The notes under the pieces were generated by a model. That model did not search any database. It had not been told where the DNA came from and was given only the letters and a program-made list of their open reading frames with translations. The position numbers and the translations under genes are program-made. From Adineta ricciae (taxonomy: Eukaryota > Rotifera > Eurotatoria > Adinetida > Adinetidae), in NCBI GenBank assembly GCA_905250025.1, contig CAJNOJ010000062.1, positions 1-64,000 of the forward strand: DNA of 64,000 bases, written 5' to 3'. Below are positions 46,923-64,000 of the stretch, in pieces. Position 1 is the stretch's first letter, and the number at the start of each line of letters is the position of its first letter.

Positions 46923-49900
46923 CGAGTAATTTTTCACAATTCCATTTAAGAAAAGCGATAAGTACAATACATTTCTTTACATCATCCGTATTTTGAATTA
47001 TTGGCCGCACAGTATATTGTTGGATAGCTGCCGGAATCAGAAACGTTTCAATATAATTAAATCGACGAGTTTGTTTTTCTTGATTCTGATCAAATTGGAT
47101 TTCGATTCGATTACCTTCGACTAACATACACAAATGAAAACGATTTTCCGTTGAACGTATTATTTCAATGGATTGATCCGGTTCGATAATCAGACGTTGT
47201 ACATCATACAAGTGTAGATTATGCGTCGGCAAGTGCTGTTCTTCGTATCGATTCGGTTCGAGCTTTTCCATTCTAGGTTGACAACAAAGTTGATCGTCAT
47301 GGCGATCGAATTTCAAGTTCTTCATTCCGTGTTCAATGTTTAAAGGGCGTGAACGTCCGTCAGGATTTCTCCTTAGCCAATCGTATAATTCGAATGAATA
47401 TAAATGAGGTGCTGTGGAGATTTCAAGAACGACTTGATTTCGTCCGCACGCGTGAATTGTTTCATTTGGTATTAAATAGAAGTCGTGAACGTTGCTAGGA
47501 AAGGATTGAATATATTTCTTCACGTTGAGTTCGTATTTTCTTGTATCACTTAAGACTAAAGCTTGATGAAAGTCATCTGGATTGACATTCTGTTGAAAGC
47601 CAAGATAGATATCTGCTGAGTCTTTTCTTCGATCTTTGTGGAGCACGTAATACGTTTGATCTTGCGGTAATTTCTCGCCGAAATTCGTACGAAGATACTG
47701 AAGATTCGGTGTGCATCGTAATGACATATTTTCACCCTCAATCGTATCAATAATGTTGAAGCGAAGTGGGAAGTCCATCGAATTCGGAAATAATCGACAA
47801 TGAACATCGTTACCTAAGATTTGACTCACTTGTGAACCGTAGAACAAATCCCATGAGAATTCTAAAAGACGATAGTTCACATCGGACAAAATGATGCCAT
47901 TTTCCGACGGAAACATTTCCAATGATCGTGCATAATTTTGTGCATGTTGGGAAATATTTTGGCAGGTTGATTTCAACCATTGACCACCCCATGGACCTGC
48001 TTCAAACCAAGGTCGAGGACGAACCGGTTGATTTGCTAAAGAATGAAGTGCTTGTCGAAATGTATCTCCATTGATCCATGTCGGACAATGCGGTCGTTGT
48101 CCATCGATAAAATAAGTCATTCGAGGTAATAATTCTTGTTTGAGTTTATTCAAAACTGGATAATCGAGACAATATAAACATTTACGTTCGTACATCATCG
48201 GTGTCAATGGATTGTCCTTGAAGTTGATTTTTCGCATTGGTTTCAAATACGAACTAGCCGATCCGGTTGCTAAACGATAATATAGTTCGTTTTTAGGCAA
48301 GTCGATGTAAGCTAATGGTGCGCTGTCGTTTACATAAGATGAAGCTGGACCGATGACAACACATGGATAGGAAAGATTGTTTTTGAGAAGGTTTAGTTTC
48401 TTGACATCGAGAAAATCGTGTGGAAAATCTAAATCGTATGCAATACGGCCGAAGAATGATCGAGGACTTTGAAGGTAAATTTCGCGTTGCATATTCGAAT
48501 TGGTTTGAACAAATACTTGACTATCGTAGAATAATAACGGTAAAGAATTTTTACTCAGTGCTTTCTCCAAATAGTATCGATTTAAATGGTGTGCATATTC
48601 ACTGAAATCTGTACCAACAAAACCATCGATCAGAAGAATTTCATTATCTTCGATCAGTTGATAGAATTTGTCATTCAATGTTCGATGTCCGATGCCAATC
48701 GATCCATTTGGAATCGGATGGCATGGGTAGATATCATATTTTGACGTGTCGATCGTTTTCACTACAGGTAGCAGAGACTGGTGAATTTGCCGAAGAGGTC
48801 GTTTTCTCGGTTCATAGATATGTTGTTGAACAGCACCTAGACAAATGGATTTACCCTGCGAAAGACTGAAATAGATAGTCGCTTGGGAAAATTTTTGGAT
48901 GGTTAAATTCAATTCATCTTCGAGTAAATACCAAACTTGAGCCAGATCACCACCAATGATAATTAATTGAGCACGAAATGCATCTATGTAGGGAATGAGA
49001 AATTGTCCTAGTAAACGAGCGTAAGTTTGAAAGGTTTTTATCACAAGTGGATCACCGTTAGACGCTCGTCGAAGAAGATAAGCGTCGCTTATGTATAAAT
49101 AATCGTCAGATTGTTGACGTTCATCACCGGATAATGTCATACTACTCGTACCGGAACTATCGTCAGGCGATTCTGAACGAAGTAGTTTTTTATACAAATT
49201 GATTAAACCACGAGTTGAAAACCAATCATCAGCCAGCGAGTGTTGATCATACGGGCAATTCCATAGCGCACCGTCTAATGGAACATCTTCTCGCTGCGTG
49301 ATAACTTGGCCACCATCGAGAAATGCCGAACCAAAACTAGTACCTAAAGTTAACGCTAATATTCGTTCGTAAACTTGATTGTGTTCATATTGAATTTCTC
49401 CTAAAGCAAAACATGCTGCATCATTATAGAATGTAATCGGTATGTGGTTTAAACGTTCGATAATTGACCATAATCTTGGTGTAAATCGAGTACTGATTGA
49501 TTTTGGAGTAGAAATTTGTTCGATATCGTGAAAATACGTTTCGCGGCGTGATCGAGGTATGTCGAAATCGTCATGATCATATCGTCCACAAAAATTCGAT
49601 AAAATCTGGTTAATAGATTGTTTGTCTTGGAAGCTTTCAATCGTCGACGATACGATATTGAAACTTATTGGAAGATGTGGAGTTGTGGGTGGTGTTATCG
49701 TCATCTTTCTTGTTTTTTGCCCTTGTTGCATTTTATCAAGACTAGTCAAAGGTTTTCTTAATGAGGCTGTTGATAAAATTTGATATTTATCGAAATAGTC
49801 ATGTTTCCAACGTAAGATTAAATCTTTTAGGCCATGTTCAAGTGACAAACGTATGTTCAAACCAAAGAATTTCTGAAATAACGTTGATTGAATGTGACAT

Positions 49901-50184
49901 GTGCCTGATTGATAATCCATTGGACCAGGCATGCCGATTGAAATACCAATAATATGATCATTTTCTTGATAGTGATCAACAAAATCAAGTAGAAGGTCGT
50001 CGATCGATTGAATCCAAATGGCCAGGATATCTCGTGGATCGGTCTCGTTGGTAATTTCATATAAGCGAGTTAAATACGTGTCGCGTTCAACGGCTAATTT
50101 ACCACTGGAAATCTGTTCGATTCGAACGAAAGCTGAAGTTACATGGTTGTCGGTTATATCCAGGCCAATAACTAATGATGGCAT
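46918..50184 (-). CDS. ROK sugar kinase / mannose-6-phosphate isomerase-like fusion, intronless
   Basis: One 1088-codon frame from ATG 50184 (MPSLVIGLDITDN); the frame extends 24 codons upstream without family resemblance. The N-terminal part is a ROK-family kinase: GLDIT phosphate loop (residues 7-11), GISIGMPGPMD (80-90), FYNDAACFALGE with the catalytic-type Asp, and LALTLGTSFGSAFLDGG. The CxCGxxGC zinc motif of many ROK kinases is absent; the segment reads LWNCPYDQHSLADDWFSTRG instead. A middle region follows (ILLIDGFVGTDF..., HLNRYYLEKAL) of uncertain fold. The C-terminal part resembles class I phosphomannose isomerase: AGPWGGQWLK, FPLRFNIIDTIEG, TPNLQYL, YLGFQQNV and IHACGRNQVVLEIS. Sugar phosphorylation plus isomerisation is inferred. 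No intron occurs in 3.3 kb, unlike neighbouring genes of this length. Confidence 0.85.
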   Translation of the reverse strand: MPSLVIGLDITDNHVTSAFVRIEQISSGKLAVERDTYLTRLYEITNETDPRDILAIWIQSIDDLLLDFVDHYQENDHIIGISIGMPGPMDYQSGTCHIQSTLFQKFFGLNIRLSLEHGLKDLILRWKHDYFDKYQILSTASLRKPLTSLDKMQQGQKTRKMTITPPTTPHLPISFNIVSSTIESFQDKQSINQILSNFCGRYDHDDFDIPRSRRETYFHDIEQISTPKSISTRFTPRLWSIIERLNHIPITFYNDAACFALGEIQYEHNQVYERILALTLGTSFGSAFLDGGQVITQREDVPLDGALWNCPYDQHSLADDWFSTRGLINLYKKLLRSESPDDSSGTSSMTLSGDERQQSDDYLYISDAYLLRRASNGDPLVIKTFQTYARLLGQFLIPYIDAFRAQLIIIGGDLAQVWYLLEDELNLTIQKFSQATIYFSLSQGKSICLGAVQQHIYEPRKRPLRQIHQSLLPVVKTIDTSKYDIYPCHPIPNGSIGIGHRTLNDKFYQLIEDNEILLIDGFVGTDFSEYAHHLNRYYLEKALSKNSLPLLFYDSQVFVQTNSNMQREIYLQSPRSFFGRIAYDLDFPHDFLDVKKLNLLKNNLSYPCVVIGPASSYVNDSAPLAYIDLPKNELYYRLATGSASSYLKPMRKINFKDNPLTPMMYERKCLYCLDYPVLNKLKQELLPRMTYFIDGQRPHCPTWINGDTFRQALHSLANQPVRPRPWFEAGPWGGQWLKSTCQNISQHAQNYARSLEMFPSENGIILSDVNYRLLEFSWDLFYGSQVSQILGNDVHCRLFPNSMDFPLRFNIIDTIEGENMSLRCTPNLQYLRTNFGEKLPQDQTYYVLHKDRRKDSADIYLGFQQNVNPDDFHQALVLSDTRKYELNVKKYIQSFPSNVHDFYLIPNETIHACGRNQVVLEISTAPHLYSFELYDWLRRNPDGRSRPLNIEHGMKNLKFDRHDDQLCCQPRMEKLEPNRYEEQHLPTHNLHLYDVQRLIIEPDQSIEIIRSTENRFHLCMLVEGNRIEIQFDQNQEKQTRRFNYIETFLIPAAIQQYTVRPIIQNTDDVKKCIVLIAFLKWNCEKLLE

Positions 50185-51096
50185 GTTGTGAATATGGATA
50201 AAGAAAACAAAACAACTAGAAGTACTATCCAAATGTTTGTGTATATATGTACACAAGCAATATGAAAGCGAAAAGAAAAAGGAAAAGGATGTCTAATGCG
50301 TTGAATTATCTTTTATTGATTGTCGTGTAATAACTTTGTGATTCACCTATGGAAAAAAACAAACACACATACGTACTCAACACATTCGCTTGAATGTTGG
50401 AGCATATCAGTCGATGTCATTGATCGATTTTTGTTTTTCGCTGATTGCTTACCTTTCTTTCTCTCGCTTCGTTCTAGTGATGTTCTTATTTTAACTTTGC
50501 TGTAAGAGCCGTGCATTTCTCTTTCTAATGAGAGATACTTATGTTTGTATTCATATTAACTCAGGCGTATCATTTACCGCTTTCGCTCAGTATATCGAGA
50601 TACTATCAAATAATTATTCTGATTTTTCAATGTTCATGAACTGAACCAGTTCGAACGTTAATAACTGATTAACAATGATATATTAAGTCATCAAAATCGG
50701 TATTACACAAAAACATGAAATGGCCGACTATCGGAAAAAGAAATCTTTTTATGACCTCAAATACGCATATGTGGATTTTCTTCAGGTGAAATGACAGATT
50801 GGATTCAATGGTCAATTGATGTGTTTTGATTGACAGGAATTAAAATCTATGATTGCAAAAGCGATCGTACGATCGAACGTAATTTGTTTCTTTAATTAGA
50901 AGGAGAAATTGATCTTTTCTCCTCGGAACGGATATTATTACGTCAAAACGAGAATGTTATGATATTGTAATTAAATTATTTCCTAATTAACGCGTAAACA
51001 TTCGACTAGATCGTTCGTTGATAGACTAGAACTTAATCAGAAGTATTTTTAATGATCATTCATTAAGAAGATATGAATATCTTCCCAATGCATTAA
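50185..51096. other. 5' flank of the ROK-PMI gene
   Basis: AT-rich, no supported gene. It presumably contains the ROK-PMI promoter and the 3' flank of the orphan exon downstream. Confidence 0.4.
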
Positions 51097-51402
51097 TCAT
51101 TCAATTAAAGTCGCTATCATTTCGAATGATCGATGTATTTCAATAACATCAACTCGAACACTAATGGCTTTTTGAATGTACATATGATAGTTGTCTCGGG
51201 AAATCTCCGTATGTAAATAAATGGGTTGTCGACACATGTGTCCAGATGGTACTTGTTGAATTCTCGACGAATTCCTTCGGCGAGATCTATTTACTCGAAA
51301 AAGAGAAACTCGATTGACGGAATTACTCATTCCTAACACATTCTTGACGACTACCGAGACAGGATTTATGGATGTTTCATCATCAACATCCGTCGAAACG
51401 AT
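51097..51402 (-). CDS. Orphan 3' exon-like fragment
   Basis: An open frame of 101 codons runs from a good splice acceptor (TTTGCATTAG, ending at 51403 on the minus strand) to TGA at 51097. It begins IVSTDVDDETSINPVSVVVK and includes VNRVSLFRVNRSRRRNSSRI and HMCRQPIYLHTEISRDNYHM. It has the amino-acid mix of real protein and no ATG near its start, as expected of a terminal exon. I could not find its upstream exons within 2 kb on the minus strand. It could be a gene remnant, a terminal exon of a gene with a long intron, or chance. Confidence 0.3.
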   Translation of the reverse strand: MVSTDVDDETSINPVSVVVKNVLGMSNSVNRVSLFRVNRSRRRNSSRIQQVPSGHMCRQPIYLHTEISRDNYHMYIQKAISVRVDVIEIHRSFEMIATLIE

Positions 51403-60980
<9,578 letters not shown>

Positions 60981-61095
60981 GTCGCAGGAAGAGTGATCTT
61001 GTTTAAAAAACGAAAACTAACGATCAAGAAATATACAAATCTTCGTTTTTCTTTTCTTTCTATCGATGCAATTTAATACTTCTTTGTGTATTGTA

Positions 61096-61101
61096 AATAA
61101 A
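61096..61101 (+). terminator. Polyadenylation signal of Scribble
   Basis: AATAAA, about 115 bp after the Scribble stop at 60980. Confidence 0.6.
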
Positions 61102-61116
61102 TAGAATTGTTCGTCT

Positions 61117-61141
61117 TTTCTTCTTCTTCTTCTTCTTCTTC
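61117..61141. repeat. (TTC)n microsatellite
   Basis: About eight TTC triplets just after the Scribble polyadenylation signal. Confidence 0.75.
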
Positions 61142-62278
61142 AGCTTTCTTCCTTCTTCTCTTCTACTAGTGATTTCATCACTAGACGAAAATCAATTTGC
61201 AAAGCAAAAAACACACATATTATGTCGTATGTATACATAATCTTTATCTTGTTTCACTTTAATTAATGAATTCATCATCATTTTTTGTTGTGCTCTTTTT
61301 TATTGTTTCTTCTCTTTTTTTTTTCGTTCTTAAAGTAAATATTGCTCGAATTGAAGTGCATTCTTTTCATTCTCAAAAGTGGAAAAAGCGCGGTGATACT
61401 CCGTCGCTCATTAGAAATGCGTCCGTAGATAAGTCATATCTCTGAAGTGTGTGGACGTTAACTAATTTGATTCAGAATCTTTCAGTACGCCTACAAGACA
61501 AAATGTCATTAGACTGTCATGTTTTACCTTTTTCTTCATCTACAGACGAAATATCGTTGTTTGTTCTTTACCTATGCGTTATTCATGTAAGATATCATGC
61601 TTGAAATTATGCATGAACGAGACGGAGAAAGCATCACACGTACTAAAATGATTTCCTAGAAGAATGGAGGTTTATGTTTGATGAATAATGCAAGAAAAAT
61701 GACTTTTAAGTTCGGATTGAACTTACATACGTTCGCTAAAAATCAATTAAATATTTGCGGGTGTTCAGACTTGACGAAACAAGTCAAACTGGATGAGTTT
61801 GATAATTGATTGAAAAGCATTTGAAGAATTTAACATTAGCAAACTAATTGACATTAAATGGATAGATTCTATCTAACAACGAGATCGATTTTGCACGCAG
61901 AACATTTGTATAATTAGACTGACAGACAATTGTTGCAAGTGTTTAACCCTGGAGATGAAATCGAAGGACATGTGTGTTAATTTTTTTAATATATTTTCAT
62001 CAATTTGAACATGCATTGCACAAATAAAAAGATTGAAAGCAAAAGCAATCACAAATGTAGATAATAGTAATGGCCTTTTGTTTTCTGTCTATCATGCAAA
62101 GAGAACCAGCTGTTGCATGACTGAACCATTAATACTGTCAACATTAGTTTGCCAGCTAATGCATAAAAGTGAATACAAAGAAGCAAAAAAAAAATTCAGC
62201 CGATCAACGAACTGCACAAAAAAAAAGAAATAGAGGGGTGGGGCGGAGAGGAAAATGTTTCAAACTGGATGTTTTGTT

Positions 62279-64000
62279 CTAGAAGAAGCTCATTTCCATA
62301 GTTGTCGGTGTTAAGAAGCCGAAAACATCCGAATGAACATTATAGGATGATACATCATTGGTCGATTTCATGTTGCCCTCGTCAAGCCAATTGAAAAGCT
62401 CATCAACATGACCAAGTTCTTGTTTAGGTAGGGGTGAGAAATGGTAACTGAAATTTGTTTCGTAAGGCACTTGGGCATATTGTTGAGGTGATTGAAAACG
62501 AACGAGATTTTCTTTTTCCATGTATTGATGATCAAGACATTGACGTTTGGCTTTTGGGCTATCATTCATGGTTAAACATTGATCATTTGGTGCTAGATTG
62601 AGAAAAACAAGGCAGATGTGAACTAATAGTTAAATACAACCGACTGAATCACCTACACATTGTAACATTTGTTGTTATTGAATTATTTAATACAAAATTC
62701 GTCATAAATATTGACTCTTGATGATACGAAGCCTTTTGTCGTTCAATATTTTGCTTGTTCGCATAGATAAGGCAGTCATATCGGATTGAAGGACTACAAA
62801 AACAAGGTCAGTTGACTTTCGGTAGTCAACATTAAACATACTCGATGAGTTGTGCCAGAAAACCTAGTTTCATTGTTTTACGTCGACCTGCAATGAGTAT
62901 ATGCGTATTGCACAAGAAGGTCAATCGATCACCGTTGCTCGTAAACAGGTCTAAAACATTCATCGACGTACAATGTTCGCCCGAAACTAGAAAAGTTCCA
63001 CAGAATGAATTTATACTTGAAAAGGACAAGTACTTACAGCAGTTTTGTTTCGCTTGTTCCAAGGTGTCCATGCATTCCGTTGGTAATATCCGACGGATCG
63101 ATTGATCGATCAATTCACTGGATTTGTAACCTAGTAATAATTCCGCACTAGAAAGAAACGCGAAAGCTTGTCTTTTCTTTTGTTGAAAGTCAGAACTCAC
63201 TTCGATGAAATTTCGTTGATATGAAGTTGATCGCTGAGAACGAAGCGGAGCGTTGTTGTACTTGTCGAACCAATATTGTTTGTTGGCACGTTCGGTGTGC
63301 TCGATAGGATTTGCTCACAGCGCGCAACGAACAGTGGTTCTTTCACATCGTCGTTTTCAATTGAAAAAAAGTGACCTGTTAAGAGCATTGACTGGAAAAA
63401 AACAATTAAAAAAAAGAGATTAGTTTGCAACACAATGAGAAAAACAAAAGCACACACTTTTGTTTCCGTTTGTGATCGATTCGGCCGTTTTCCTCTTGGT
63501 AAAATCCATGTGCAAATAGCATGTTTTTCATTCATGGTCGGCATCGAGAGCATGCGACGGATATTTTCGTGATCATCTTTGCTAACGCAATCGTAGATAC
63601 TTGTTAATTGAGGATAAAGCGATTGCTTGAAATAGAAGACGATATACATTCCTTGAGAAAAGTCAAAAGTATGGTGTCTACATACCACATTTTTACGTAG
63701 GTAATATTCGACATTGTCACTGATCAAGATTATTCGACCGACTTGATTGAGAACGATGACGAAACCTGTAAGATCGCATTCAATCGATGAGCTTTGTAAT
63801 CCAGCTGCCAACTGAACGTATCCTAAATGAATAATTAAGATCGTTGCATTCCTAGGTCATTCTCATTATCGCTATTTGTTACTCACGGTTGCGAATGTCA
63901 GCTGGCCAATATTTATATCGTAAGAGACGCGACAATGTTAAACTAAGTATGTCGTTCTTATTGAACTTGCTATTGTCCGAATCGTCCATAGACGAATCCT
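62279..64000 (-). CDS. bHLH-PAS transcription factor, NPAS4/dysfusion-like, 5' end outside the window
   Basis: The gene runs off the right edge; the start codon is beyond 64000. The exon at the edge gives SKFNKNDILSLTLSRLLRYK, like helix 2 of a bHLH. A PAS-A region follows with GFVIVLNQVGRIILISDNVE, then YPQLTSIYDCVSKDDHENIR and LLTGHFFSIEND...EPLFVARCEQI. A join at about 63199/63149 reads INEISSNAELLLGYKSSELI and RRILPTECMDTLEQAK (PAS-B). Later exons keep frame through QLIEDPSIRYDCLIYANKQN to a Ser/Gln-rich C-terminus (ELFNWLDEGN, like an acidic activation segment) and stop at 62279. The loop SIYD...D-DH is typical of NPAS4/dysfusion; that subgroup is inference. Confidence 0.75.

Larger units (their letters stand above)
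60981..62278. other. Convergent 3' region after Scribble
   Basis: Contains the Scribble polyadenylation signal and a TTC microsatellite, then AT-rich DNA. A 66-codon frame at 62033-62233 ends in A-rich sequence and is not supported. Confidence 0.45.

Overview
This is a window of eukaryotic (metazoan) nuclear DNA. It is AT-rich. Almost every long gene is broken by very short GT-AG introns, many of them 45-65 bp, and animal-specific genes occur on both strands: Scribble, androglobin, GPAA1, an FMRFamide-type GPCR, a bHLH-PAS factor and a CUB/LDL-A protein. Together with an intronless bacterial-looking sugar-kinase fusion and a lectin-like propeller, this compact style fits a bdelloid rotifer (Adineta/Rotaria-like). 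That assignment is inference. No CRISPR array, prokaryotic operon, rRNA or convincing tRNA was seen.

Layout. 0.25-3.4 kb (-): ZCCHC2/ZCCHC14-like RNA-associated protein. 4.0-6.0 kb (+): type II membrane protein with EB-like cysteine modules and a PLL-like beta-propeller. 6.1-6.5 kb (+): small membrane/coiled-coil protein. 6.8-8.4 kb (-): unrecognised multi-exon protein. 9.6-11.0 kb (-): secreted protein and a small soluble protein, the latter divergent from GPAA1 (11.3-13.15 kb, +). 13.6-15.6 kb (-): three tandem paralogous small membrane proteins with PPxY tails. 16.5-17.1 kb (+): bZIP factor. 17.9-19.0 kb (-): CUB-LDLa surface protein. 20.05-22.04 kb (+): disordered acidic/proline-rich protein. 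25.2-26.6 kb (+): 7TM receptor. 26.6-32.2 kb: 5.6-kb gene-poor stretch with an ambiguous base. 32.2-39.7 kb (+): androglobin. 41.1-44.0 kb (+): PDZ protein. 44.3-45.8 kb (+): unrecognised disordered protein. 46.2-46.75 kb (+): ribosomal protein eL29. 46.9-50.2 kb (-): intronless ROK kinase/mannose-6-phosphate isomerase-like fusion. 53.3-61.0 kb (+): Scribble (LRR + 4 PDZ). 62.3-64.0 kb (-): bHLH-PAS factor running off the right edge.

The genes do not form one pathway. They are ordinary neighbours in a compact animal genome: cell polarity and scaffolding (Scribble, PDZ protein), GPI anchoring (GPAA1, beside a gene whose product may itself be GPI-anchored), ciliary/testis biology (androglobin), signalling and transcription. 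The items most worth checking are the intronless ROK-PMI fusion with altered PMI metal ligands, a candidate alternative 3'-terminal exon inside the intron that splits PDZ4 of Scribble, the tandem PPxY membrane-protein family, the membrane-tethered lectin-like propeller and the divergent tail on eL29.
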